Positions 48,360 through 56,295 of a DNA stretch of 64,000 nt are shown here, in pieces (position 1 is the stretch's first letter; every line of letters starts with the position of its first letter). The position numbers were made by a program, and so were the translations under genes. Under the pieces are notes generated by a model. That model did not search any database. It saw only the letters and a program-made list of their open reading frames with translations, and had not been told where the DNA came from. Location of the stretch: NCBI GenBank assembly GCA_036804525.1, contig DAIRSE010000008.1, forward strand, positions 15,400 to 79,399, read 5' to 3'. The DNA comes from JBFLVT01 sp036804525. Its GTDB lineage: Bacteria; Bacillota; Desulfotomaculia; Desulfotomaculales; JASEER01.

Positions 48360-49705
48360 TGAGTATGCTTAAAGAGACTCCCGGATGTGTTATGCCCCTG
48401 CGTGTTCCCTTTCTCGATGCGGCCCGGGCGGAGCACGGCACATTGAAGAACATTGCCGTGCCCGTGCTGCCGGCCTGCGACAGGCGTACCGTTCCCGGCG
48501 TCCTGTCGCAGAGGGCTTGCGCTTACTACGGGGCGCGGTGGTTTCTGGCGCCGCTGAAGGACGTCGTCCACCTTGTGCACGGCCCCATATCCTGTGCGTA
48601 CTACGGGGAAACGGTGCGTAAGAAGAAGTACACCGTGTTTTCAACGGATATGACCGAGCACGAGGTCATCTTCGGCGGGGAAGGGAAGCTGCTTGGAACA
48701 CTTATCGAACTGGCGCACCGCTTTCCCGGGTACAGAGCGGTTCTGGTCTACGTTACCTGCGCTCCGGGGATTATCGGCGACGATGTGCAACGCGCCTGCC
48801 GGCAGGCCGAGCAGGCTACAGGGATGCGCTGCGTGCCTGTGAACTGCCCCGGATTTGTGGGCCCCAGCCAGGCAGCGGGTCACGAAATCGGGGCGCGGGT
48901 CTTGCTTGATCATTTTATCGGACGCAATGACGACGTCGTCCCCGGGCCCTATGACGTCAACATCCTCGGGGAGTACGACGTGATGGGGGACTTAAAGGTG
49001 ATCAGAAGCCTCCTGGCGCGCGTCGGGATAAACGTGGTCTCGGCTGTTACGGGAGACGTTTCGGTGGACAGCTTGGCCCGGGCGCACCGTGTTCAATTGA
49101 ATGTCGTTCACTGCCGGCGCACCGGCGGCCTGATTGCCGAGGAAATGAAGCGCAAATACGGCGTGCCTTTCATTAAGGTCTCCTTCTTCGGGATCACTGA
49201 AACGAACAATGCACTGCGCCGTTTGGGAGAATGGTTCAACCTGCGCGAGGCTGCCAAAGCAGTGATCGCCGCGGGCGAGGCGTCGGTATCCCGAGAGATT
49301 GAACGTTTCCGCCGGGAGTTGGCGGGAAAAAGAGTGGGCCTGTTCTTCGGCGGTTCCCGGATCGGTTCGATGCTCAAGGGTTACCGCGAGCTAGGGTTGG
49401 AGGTGTTGGTCGCCGGCAGCCAGTTCGGCGGCAAGGAGGATTACCAGGCTGCGTGGCAGGACGTTAAGCCGGGAACGGCACTGGTCGACGATGTCAACGA
49501 GGAAGAACTGATCCGCTTTATCCGGCAGTATCGCCCCGATGTTATTGCCGGCGGGACGCGGGAGAAGTGGACGGCGCACAAACTGGGCGTACCTTTCACC
49601 GTCTTCCCGCAGGAAAGCGGTCCTTATGCCGGTTACAGCGGCTTCCTGAATTTCGCCCGCGACATACTGGCCGCCCTTAAGGCGCCGGTTTGGCAGATGA
49701 TTTAG
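48359..49705 (+). CDS. nifE: FeMo-cofactor assembly scaffold NifE
   Basis: A 448-residue NifD-like protein without the dinitrogenase-specific features. It has SQRACAYYGARWFLAPLKD, HLVHGPISCAYYG and VYVTCAPGIIGDD, the cysteine pattern of NifE, and LNVVHCRRTGG. It overlaps the stop of nifK by one base (TAATG). The usual partner nifN is not found anywhere in the window; NifE is followed directly by nifB. Confidence 0.9.
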   Translation: MSMLKETPGCVMPLRVPFLDAARAEHGTLKNIAVPVLPACDRRTVPGVLSQRACAYYGARWFLAPLKDVVHLVHGPISCAYYGETVRKKKYTVFSTDMTEHEVIFGGEGKLLGTLIELAHRFPGYRAVLVYVTCAPGIIGDDVQRACRQAEQATGMRCVPVNCPGFVGPSQAAGHEIGARVLLDHFIGRNDDVVPGPYDVNILGEYDVMGDLKVIRSLLARVGINVVSAVTGDVSVDSLARAHRVQLNVVHCRRTGGLIAEEMKRKYGVPFIKVSFFGITETNNALRRLGEWFNLREAAKAVIAAGEASVSREIERFRRELAGKRVGLFFGGSRIGSMLKGYRELGLEVLVAGSQFGGKEDYQAAWQDVKPGTALVDDVNEEELIRFIRQYRPDVIAGGTREKWTAHKLGVPFTVFPQESGPYAGYSGFLNFARDILAALKAPVWQMI

Positions 49706-49719
49706 GGAGGTGCCCGGTG

Positions 49720-50550
49720 ATGCTGAATGTACTGCCCGATGCCGGCTTGAAAGGTCATCCATGTTTTCATCCCAGCGCTCACCACCGCTTTGGGCGGATG
49801 CACCTGCCGGTTGCTCCCCGGTGCAACATCAAGTGCGGTTACTGCGACCGCAAGCTTGACTGCGCGAACGAGAGCCGGCCGGGAGCATCAAGCAAAGTGA
49901 TCAGCCCCGAGGATGCGCTCGTGGCCTTTTGCCGCGCGCTGGCCGAGGAACCCCGGATCAGAGTGGCGGCCGTCGCCGGACCAGGCGACCCCTTGGTCAA
50001 CGAGGAGACTTTCCGCACCTTTGAACTGCTCGGTGCCGAGTTTCCGGGGGTCATCAAGTGCCTGAGCACCAATGGCCTGTTTCTTCCCGAAAACGCCGAG
50101 CGACTGCATGCGCTACGGGTTCAAGCGCTTACGGTAACGGTCAATGCTGTTGATCCTGAGATCGGGGCACGGGTTTACGAGTGGGTGGAGTACGGCGGCC
50201 GGCGCCTTTACGGGGAAGAAGCTGCCGAGCGGTTGATCAGCAACCAGCTGGATGGTATCAAAAAGGTGGTTGCCCGAGGCATTGCGGTGAAGGTAAACAC
50301 GGTGCTCATCCCGGGCATCAACGAGGCGCATGCAAGGAGGATCGCCCTCACCGTCAAGCAGCTGGGGGTGCGCCTCATGAACATCATGCCGCTGTATCCT
50401 GCCGGCTCCTTCAAACACCTGTCCCGTCCGACACAAGAGCAACTGCGTGCCGTGCGGCAGCACGCCGGCCGCGTTTTACAGCAGATGGGCTGGTGCCGCC
50501 AGTGCCGGGCGGACGCTTATGGCTTACTGTCATCTTCTACACATTTGTAG
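49720..50550 (+). CDS. nifB: FeMo-cofactor biosynthesis radical SAM protein NifB
   Basis: A 276-residue radical SAM enzyme with HPCFHPSAHHRFGRMHLPVAP and the CxxxCxxC motif in RCNIKCGYCDRKLDCANESRPG. It makes the NifB-co (Fe8S9C) precursor. There is no fused NifX/NafY domain, as in most archaeal and clostridial NifB. ATG 49720 or GTG 49717 follows GGGAGGTG; the longer TTG frame at 49690 overlaps nifE and is less likely. Confidence 0.95.
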   Translation: MLNVLPDAGLKGHPCFHPSAHHRFGRMHLPVAPRCNIKCGYCDRKLDCANESRPGASSKVISPEDALVAFCRALAEEPRIRVAAVAGPGDPLVNEETFRTFELLGAEFPGVIKCLSTNGLFLPENAERLHALRVQALTVTVNAVDPEIGARVYEWVEYGGRRLYGEEAAERLISNQLDGIKKVVARGIAVKVNTVLIPGINEAHARRIALTVKQLGVRLMNIMPLYPAGSFKHLSRPTQEQLRAVRQHAGRVLQQMGWCRQCRADAYGLLSSSTHL

Positions 50551-50637
50551 GCGCCGTTTCAAGACGCCGCAAGTAAACGCAAACGCCACTCTCCAGGTGC
50601 CGGGTGGCGGGTGTTCGGTTAAAGGGGATGGTGCTTA

Positions 50638-51543
50638 ATGCCGCAAGTCTTTCTTGTCGATACCACCTTAAGAGACGGAGAACAGACACCCGGCCTGGTG
50701 TTCTCCACCGAGGAAAAGGCGGCTATTGCTTGTGCCCTGGATCGGTTGGGGGTAGAGTTGATTGAGGCCGGTATTCCGGCCATGGGGATCGACGAACAGA
50801 AGGCCGTCCGTGCGGTCCTCGGCGCCGGCCTCCGGGCCCGGGTCCTGACCTGGAACCGCGCCCACCCGTCTGACATCGAGGCCTCGCTGGCCTGCGGCGC
50901 GACACAGCTGCACATCTCTTTCCCCGTATCGGACATTCACCTGCAGCATAAGCTGGGGCGGACGAGGAGTTGGTTACTGGCGCGGCTGGAGGAAGTGATG
51001 GCGCTGGCTGTCGCCCCGGGACGAGAGGTTGCGGTGGGAGCCGAGGATGCTTCAAGGGCCGACCCGGCGTTCCTGCGGGAGTTTGCGCGGGCAGCGGAGA
51101 AAGCCGGCGCCTGCCGCCTCCGGTACTGCGACACGGTAGGGGTGCTTGACCCCTTCCGGTCGCGGGACGCCGTATCGGATCTGACGCACAAGCTCAACAT
51201 CCCTCTGGAGTTTCACGCCCACAACGACTTCGGCATGGCCACGGCCAACACCCTGGCGGCTGTTAAGGGCGGGGCAACCTATCTCGATGTCACTGTCAAC
51301 GGTCTGGGAGAGCGGGCCGGAAATGCCTCGTTAAGCGCGGTCGCCCGCGGGCTCCGGCAGTTCTACGGGATGGAAGTCGTCCGTGAGGAAACCGAACTGG
51401 AAATGCTGGAGGAATGGGTAAACTCCGTTAGAAAGAGAGCTGCATTCTTCAGCCGGGACTACGGGTTGACTCTGGGGGCTTTTAACCGGGCTTTGCGAAA
51501 CGGAGAACAGACGAGATATCGGTTGGCCACCGGCACTCTTTAA
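50638..51543 (+). CDS. nifV: homocitrate synthase NifV, short form
   Basis: A 301-residue HMGL-like enzyme: VDTTLRDGEQTPGLVFS at the start (metal Asp and catalytic Arg), then EFHAHNDFGMATANTLAAVKGG with the HxH metal site and NGLGERAGNASL. The catalytic barrel is whole, but the family's usual ~70-residue C-terminal region is missing and the end FNRALRNGEQTRYRLATGTL is unusual. This resembles the separate N-terminal half of split clostridial homocitrate synthases. Homocitrate is an organic ligand of FeMo-co. Start ATG 50638 is preceded by AAAGGGGATGG. Confidence 0.88.
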   Translation: MPQVFLVDTTLRDGEQTPGLVFSTEEKAAIACALDRLGVELIEAGIPAMGIDEQKAVRAVLGAGLRARVLTWNRAHPSDIEASLACGATQLHISFPVSDIHLQHKLGRTRSWLLARLEEVMALAVAPGREVAVGAEDASRADPAFLREFARAAEKAGACRLRYCDTVGVLDPFRSRDAVSDLTHKLNIPLEFHAHNDFGMATANTLAAVKGGATYLDVTVNGLGERAGNASLSAVARGLRQFYGMEVVREETELEMLEEWVNSVRKRAAFFSRDYGLTLGAFNRALRNGEQTRYRLATGTL

Positions 51544-51566
51544 AACTGTTCGGGAGGAAACAGACA

Positions 51567-51671
51567 ATGCGAAAGGCGGTAGCAGACTTCCGGGCGTTTA
51601 TCGTTGTGCTCGCCAACGTTTTGGCCCCGGACGAGGAAGCCTTGTCGGTGTTTACGTTGGCCTTGCTCTAA
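51567..51671 (+). CDS. 34-residue small ORF between nifV and modA
   Basis: ATG 51567 is preceded by GGGAGGAAA, an excellent ribosome site, and 34 codons run to TAA 51669-51671. The peptide begins MRKAVADFRAFIVVLANVL and is amphipathic, ending with hydrophobic residues. No family known; it may be a small operon-encoded protein, or the decayed end of nifV. Confidence 0.4.
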   Translation: MRKAVADFRAFIVVLANVLAPDEEALSVFTLALL

Positions 51672-51702
51672 TTGTATGTGCTTGGAAAGGTGATGGGGGC
51701 TT

Positions 51703-52494
51703 GTGAAGAAGGCTGTTGCTTTTATGGCTACGCTTCTTGTTCTTGCGGGACTCCTGGCAGGCTGTGGGAGTCCGGGTAAGGAACCGGCGAACAAAGCGGA
51801 AGCGGTTGGTCTAACCGTTTCGGCTGCGACAAGCCTTAAGGATGCCGTTGAAGAACTTGCAGCCATTTACACTGATGAAAACCCTGGGATAAGTATCACG
51901 TTCAATTTTGCATCCTCCGGAACCCTGCAGAAGCAAATTGAAGAAGGCGCCCCGGTGGACCTGTTCATCTCCGCAGGAAAAAATCAGATGGACGCCCTGG
52001 CCGAAAAAGGGCTGATTGTCAAGGACTCACGCCGGGACATCCTGGGCAACGAGCTTGTCCTTATCGCCGGGCAGGAAAGCACACTTACCGGGTTCCCCGG
52101 CCTGACTGACGGGAGTGTCGCCAGAGTCTGCATAGCCAACCCGGAAACGGCGCCGGTGGGCAAGTATGCCAGGGAAGCCTTGACCACCTTTGGGCTTTGG
52201 GATGAACTCCAACCCAGACTGGTATTAGCCAAGGATGTCCGCCAGGTCCTGACCTACGTCAAGACCGGCAATGTTGATGCGGGCCTGGTCTACCGCTCCG
52301 ACGCCATGGCCGGTCAGGGAGTCAAGATCGTGGCCGTAGCGTCGGAAGACTCCCACGGACCTATTGTCTACCCGATGGCCATCATCAAGGCAACCAAACA
52401 CCGGAAAGAGACGGAAGCTTTTGCGGCTTTTCTTGCGAGCGATGAAGCTGCCAAGATCTTTGCCGAACACGGCTTTAAGCCGCTTGGCCGGTAG
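51703..52494 (+). CDS. modA: molybdate-binding lipoprotein
   Basis: A 263-residue lipoprotein with lipobox LLAGC and the ModA landmarks SAATSLKDAVEELA, FNFASSGTLQKQIEEGAPVDLFISAG, and DAGLVYRSDA near the end; the Ser and Asp that bind the oxyanion are in these loops. Captures molybdate (or tungstate) outside the membrane for the FeMo cofactor. GTG 51703 is the start. First gene of modABC, downstream of nifV. Confidence 0.95.
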   Translation: MKKAVAFMATLLVLAGLLAGCGSPGKEPANKAEAVGLTVSAATSLKDAVEELAAIYTDENPGISITFNFASSGTLQKQIEEGAPVDLFISAGKNQMDALAEKGLIVKDSRRDILGNELVLIAGQESTLTGFPGLTDGSVARVCIANPETAPVGKYAREALTTFGLWDELQPRLVLAKDVRQVLTYVKTGNVDAGLVYRSDAMAGQGVKIVAVASEDSHGPIVYPMAIIKATKHRKETEAFAAFLASDEAAKIFAEHGFKPLGR

Positions 52495-52505
52495 GTGGCG
52501 CAGCG

Positions 52506-53189
52506 ATGTTGGAACATGCGGTTGACTGGCATCCGGTGCTGCTTTCCATCCGGGTGGCCCTGATTGCCGTCATCGTTGTCGTCAGCCTGGCGTTGCCCCT
52601 GGCCCGCCTGCTCGCCCGGCGGGAATTCTTCGGCAAGGACGTGCTTGAAGCGGCGATAACCCTGCCGCTGGTGCTCCCGCCTTCGGTGATCGGCTACGGC
52701 CTGCTGATGCTGGTCGGCAAAAACGGCGTGATCGGCCAGTTCCTGGACAGCCTGGGGATCACGCTGGTCTTCACCTGGTGGGCGGCCGTGCTGGCCTCTA
52801 CCGTGGTCGCCTTTCCCCTGATGTATCAGAGCGCCACGGCGGCTTTCAAGAGCGTTGACGTCAACTACGAGAAGGCGGCGAGGACCCTGGGAGCGGGCGA
52901 AACGCGAGTCTTTCTTACGGTTACGCTGCCCCTGGCCTGGCCCGGGATTCTTGCCGGGCTCGTTCTCTCTTTCGCCCGTGCTTTGGGCGAATTCGGCGCT
53001 ACGCTGATGGTGGCGGGAAATATTCCCGGGCAGACACAGACTGTTCCTCTGGCCATCTACTTTGCCGTTGAGTCGGGGGACAACGTTACAGCCGGGAGAC
53101 TTGTTGCCATCATTACCGTTTTCAGCTTCGCGGTTGTTTTTTGGGTGAACCGCTGGGCGAAACGGCACAACCGCAGGGACGGTGAGTGA
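52506..53189 (+). CDS. modB: molybdate ABC transporter permease
   Basis: A 227-residue permease with five to six hydrophobic segments. Typical ModB stretches are LPLVLPPSVIGYGLLML, the EAA loop YEKAARTLGAGETRVFLTVTLPLAWPG and RALGEFGATLMVAGNIPGQTQT. Ends 8 bases inside modC. Confidence 0.95.
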   Translation: MLEHAVDWHPVLLSIRVALIAVIVVVSLALPLARLLARREFFGKDVLEAAITLPLVLPPSVIGYGLLMLVGKNGVIGQFLDSLGITLVFTWWAAVLASTVVAFPLMYQSATAAFKSVDVNYEKAARTLGAGETRVFLTVTLPLAWPGILAGLVLSFARALGEFGATLMVAGNIPGQTQTVPLAIYFAVESGDNVTAGRLVAIITVFSFAVVFWVNRWAKRHNRRDGE

Positions 53190-53850
53190 GATGCTGAAAG
53201 CCAGCTTCGGCAAAAAACTCTGGCACTTCGACCTCAGAGTCAGACTGAACGCCGAATGCCAGATTGTGGTGCTCCAGGGTCCGTCGGGAGCGGGGAAGAC
53301 CACCGCTCTGCACTGTCTTGCCGGGCTGCTGCAGCCGTCGTATGGTTCCATCGAACTGGACGGAAGACTCCTGTACTCGTCGTTGAAGGGGATCAATGTT
53401 CCGGCCCGCCGGCGCGGCGTGGGGTATCTTTTTCAAGATTACGCGCTCTTCCCGCATATGACGGTGGGGCAAAACGTGATGTACGGGTTCAAGAGTCAAA
53501 AGTCCGGGACGGCGAATGCCCGCTTGAAACCCGTCGACCTGCTGGATGCCTTCGGTGTTGGACACCTGATTCACAGGTATCCCGGGCAGCTTTCTGGCGG
53601 GGAAAAGCAGCGGGTGGCCCTGGTCAGGGCGCTGGCCACACAGCCGAGGCTGCTCCTCCTGGATGAGCCTCTGAGCGCGCTCGACAGTGATACCCGGGCG
53701 AGACTACGGCGGGAATTGAAGCATTTGCAGCGGGTATGGCGGATTCCTTTCATCCTTGTCACTCACGACGATGAGGACGCGCGGATTCTGGGGGACGTCA
53801 TCATCCACCTGGAAAACGGGCGGACGAGACAAAACGCTGCCGCCGGTTGA
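53182..53850 (+). CDS. modC: molybdate ABC transporter ATP-binding protein, short form
   Basis: A 222-residue ATPase with Walker A GPSGAGKT, Q-loop YLFQDYALFPHMTVGQNV, signature LSGGEKQR and Walker B LLLLDEPLSALD. The C-terminal molybdate-binding (TOBE/Mop) domain of full-length ModC is absent, so feedback by cytosolic molybdate is not expected at this level. ATG 53191 lies in-frame, but the frame begins at GTG 53182 within modB. Confidence 0.92.
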   Translation: MSEMLKASFGKKLWHFDLRVRLNAECQIVVLQGPSGAGKTTALHCLAGLLQPSYGSIELDGRLLYSSLKGINVPARRRGVGYLFQDYALFPHMTVGQNVMYGFKSQKSGTANARLKPVDLLDAFGVGHLIHRYPGQLSGGEKQRVALVRALATQPRLLLLDEPLSALDSDTRARLRRELKHLQRVWRIPFILVTHDDEDARILGDVIIHLENGRTRQNAAAG

Positions 53851-53946
53851 GCGCCGGCGACCTGCCCCGGCGGGGCACGGACATGCTATCCTTAAACAAG
53901 GCCATCGGCCACAGTCTTACCAACATAAAACACGGAGAGAGTATCT

Positions 53947-54381
53947 GTGATAGAGATTCGTCCCTGCCAGCCCGATGATCTCCCGGGCGTGTTCAACCTG
54001 TTGCGGCAGTTACACCCGGCTGATTCGACCTCTTACAATGACGTGTGCAAGGCGTTCGACACGCTTACCGGGCACCCCGGCGCCAAGGTCTACGTTGCCC
54101 GCAGTGACAGTCAGGTAGTGGGCACATTTACCCTGTACATCATCCCCAACCTGACCCGGAACGGACGACCGGCGGCAATCCTTGAAAACCTGATCGTACA
54201 CTCCTGCCGGCGCGGTCAGGGTATCGGCAGGGCCATGCTGGATTACGCCCGGCGGCTTGCAGAGGAAACTGGCTGCTACAAGTTATCGCTTACATCAAAC
54301 ATCGAAAGAACAGAAGCTCACCGCTTCTACGAGAAATGCGGAATGATCCGGCATGGTTTTAGCTTCCGGTATGTTCTGTAG
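53947..54381 (+). CDS. GNAT-family N-acetyltransferase
   Basis: A 144-residue acetyltransferase with IRPCQPDDLPGVFNLL at the start, the acetyl-CoA motif ENLIVHSCRRGQGIGRAMLDYA (RxxGxG/A) near residue 80 and HRFYEKCGMIRHGFSF at the end. Substrate unknown. Start GTG 53947; a weak GAGAGAG lies upstream. Confidence 0.88.
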   Translation: MIEIRPCQPDDLPGVFNLLRQLHPADSTSYNDVCKAFDTLTGHPGAKVYVARSDSQVVGTFTLYIIPNLTRNGRPAAILENLIVHSCRRGQGIGRAMLDYARRLAEETGCYKLSLTSNIERTEAHRFYEKCGMIRHGFSFRYVL

Positions 54382-54389
54382 CCCCTTCA

Positions 54390-54695
54390 CTACTCGAAGA
54401 TGGGACGCATAAAGCTTCTTTCGAAGCTTACGATGCACCGGGTCCGTTCCGCCAGGTTGAAAGCAGCCTGGCATTCAGGGTCGGTCTTAATCCGTTCGCG
54501 GTACTCCTCGTACGCAGCCAGGGTGGGAAAACTGAAGAGGGCCACCGCGATGTTGTTGGGCCCCTCGTGCGGCAGGAAATAGCCGTGGTGTGTTCCCCCG
54601 AACTTGTTAACCAGGGGAATCCACATTCTGGCATAGGCCTCGAAGTCCTCGACCTTGTACGGGTCAATCACGTACCGTAGGTAGCATGTTATCAT
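54390..54695 (-). CDS. NIPSNAP-family protein
   Basis: A 101-residue protein with the NIPSNAP-type ferredoxin-like fold: LRYVIDPYKVEDFEAYARMW, HHGYFLPHEGPNNIAVALFSF and YEEYRERIKTDPECQAAF. AAGGAGG lies upstream of ATG 54695. Function of bacterial members is unknown, often linked to stress or catabolic enzymes. Convergent with the acetyltransferase. Confidence 0.85.
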   Translation of the reverse strand: MITCYLRYVIDPYKVEDFEAYARMWIPLVNKFGGTHHGYFLPHEGPNNIAVALFSFPTLAAYEEYRERIKTDPECQAAFNLAERTRCIVSFERSFMRPIFE

Positions 54696-54723
54696 TCTGA
54701 TTCCTCCTTATTAATCTCAGTGC

Positions 54724-55350
54724 TCAATGCACAGCGCTCAGCGCCGTTATGAGGGCCACCAGCCCGAATCCGCCGGCGATGGTGCCCGAGATCCTGTTCA
54801 CCCAGGTGAGGGCACGGGCGTCGACCTTTTCGCGCAGGGCTCCGACGCCGCCGCTTAAGAACAGCCACCACAGGGCCGAACCGCAAAACACTCCGGCAAC
54901 CAGAAAAGCCGCCGAATAATAATCTCCTCGCACGGCGCCGATACCCAACCCGGCAAAAACGGCGGTGAACGAGAGGATGGTCATGGGGTTGGTCAACGTC
55001 AGGAAGAGGGTCGAGGCATAGGCCTTCCCCAGCCCGTTGTGCTGCGCCGGAGCCGCTTCTTCAGCCGGGCGGGAGAACAGTATCCGGACCCCCAGGTAGA
55101 TTAGAAACAGACCTCCCACCAGGCCGAGCCATCCCTGCTGGTTGACGAGAAACCTGGAGACAAAGGTCAAACTGAACCCGGCCACCGAACCGTACGCGGC
55201 GTCGGCGGTGGCCGCCCCGAGGCCGGTTACCAGTCCCAGTAGCCTTCCGCCTTCCAGTGTCCGCTGGATGCACAGGAGACCAATGGGGCCAACCGGCGCC
55301 GCGATGGAAAAACCGAGAATCAGTCCTTTCAGAAAGAAAGCAATATCCAT
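54724..55350 (-). CDS. LysE/RhtB-type amino-acid exporter
   Basis: A 208-residue membrane protein with six hydrophobic segments and the family motif GFSIAAPVGPIGLLCIQRTLEGG in the first helix pair. Exports amino acids or homoserine lactones. Its 3' end carries the motif shared with the MITE-like element (see findings). No strong ribosome site at ATG 55350. Confidence 0.87.
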   Translation of the reverse strand: MDIAFFLKGLILGFSIAAPVGPIGLLCIQRTLEGGRLLGLVTGLGAATADAAYGSVAGFSLTFVSRFLVNQQGWLGLVGGLFLIYLGVRILFSRPAEEAAPAQHNGLGKAYASTLFLTLTNPMTILSFTAVFAGLGIGAVRGDYYSAAFLVAGVFCGSALWWLFLSGGVGALREKVDARALTWVNRISGTIAGGFGLVALITALSAVH

Positions 55351-55439
55351 TTACGTCTCACGACTCCTGTGACCTGCATTATCCTAATGTTATTTGGTTA
55401 ATGACGCTAATTGAATGACGAAACACTTCCCTGGTCCTG

Positions 55440-55665
55440 TCTTCCCGGGTGGTAAAACACGTTGTCGCACAGGGACCGCTGGACGGTAGTCAGTAGTCGG
55501 AATGGACGTAGGATTTAAGATGTAAGACTTAGGACGGTATCTGGTATCGGGGATCAGGTGTCAGGTATCAGAATGGACGTAGGACACAACGACTCAGGAC
55601 TGAGAACTTAAACGTCGAACCTCGAACGTTGAACGTTGAACCTTGAACCTTGAACGAGAAAAACT
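55440..55665. repeat. simple-sequence and short-repeat intergenic region
   Basis: Contains two copies of GAATGGACGTAGGA, tandem seven-base TTGAAC(G/C) units near 55632-55652 and runs of GGTATC-like units. No gene. Such stretches are common degenerate repeats in large clostridial genomes. Confidence 0.6.
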
Positions 55666-55759
55666 AAGGTTGTGTGACAGCATATGGTCCTTTCACTGTG
55701 TTACTATTTTTAAAACCGGTATTATGGTAGAATATGGACAGGTGAAAGGGTAAGAGAAG

Positions 55760-56122
55760 GTGAGCGCCGTGCCGGAAGAGGTCATGCGGGAAGTTGCCGC
55801 AACTAGCGAACCCCCGCGTGGGTTGGCCTCGCAGGAGTTCTTTTTCCTGCTTCAACGGATTGACCGGGTAGACGAAAAGCTTAGTGCCCGAATTGATCAG
55901 TTGGATGAAAAACTGACCGGTGAGATTAAAGCCGTAGAATCTAAACTCGGCGCCAGGGTTGATCGTGTCGAGGAAAAGCTGAGCGGGGAGATTGGGGAGA
56001 TTAGAGCAGAAACCCGGCGGTTGGACCAGAAGCTGGACAACCTGCGGTTCCGGGCTGTAGGTACGGTGGTCGCGATTGTTGTCGGCTTCGCCGGAACCAT
56101 TGTCGCCCTGGTGACACATTGA
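55760..56122 (+). CDS. coiled-coil protein with C-terminal membrane anchor
   Basis: A 120-residue protein. Residues ~25-95 form a heptad-rich coiled coil (DRVDEKLSARIDQLDEKLTG and so on) and the last 25 residues are a single transmembrane helix. Start GTG 55760 has AGAAGG upstream. It resembles DUF1640-type anchored coiled coils; partner unknown. Confidence 0.7.
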   Translation: MSAVPEEVMREVAATSEPPRGLASQEFFFLLQRIDRVDEKLSARIDQLDEKLTGEIKAVESKLGARVDRVEEKLSGEIGEIRAETRRLDQKLDNLRFRAVGTVVAIVVGFAGTIVALVTH

Positions 56123-56199
56123 AACCGGTAGTGTTTTTAACAGGCTGCCCGCGGGCGGCCTTTTTACATGTATAAGGGGCATTGGCCTGGCGCCTGGTG

Positions 56200-56236
56200 T
56201 GATAAACATCAAGTGGGGGGTGTGATCTAGATCATA
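56200..56236 (+). promoter_or_regulatory. two CRP/FNR-type half-site palindromes upstream of hcp
   Basis: TGAT-N4-ATCA at 56200-56211 (TGATAAACATCA) and TGATCTAGATCA at 56223-56234, the second a perfect palindrome; centres are 23 bp apart. CRP/FNR-family regulators (including HcpR) bind such sites, and hcp genes are classic HcpR/FNR targets. Start of hcp is 60 bases on. Confidence 0.6.
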
Positions 56237-56295
56237 GTGCCGCTCCCGGCGGTCTTATAAGGTAAAAGAAAAAAGATCACCGGGAGGTATACAGC

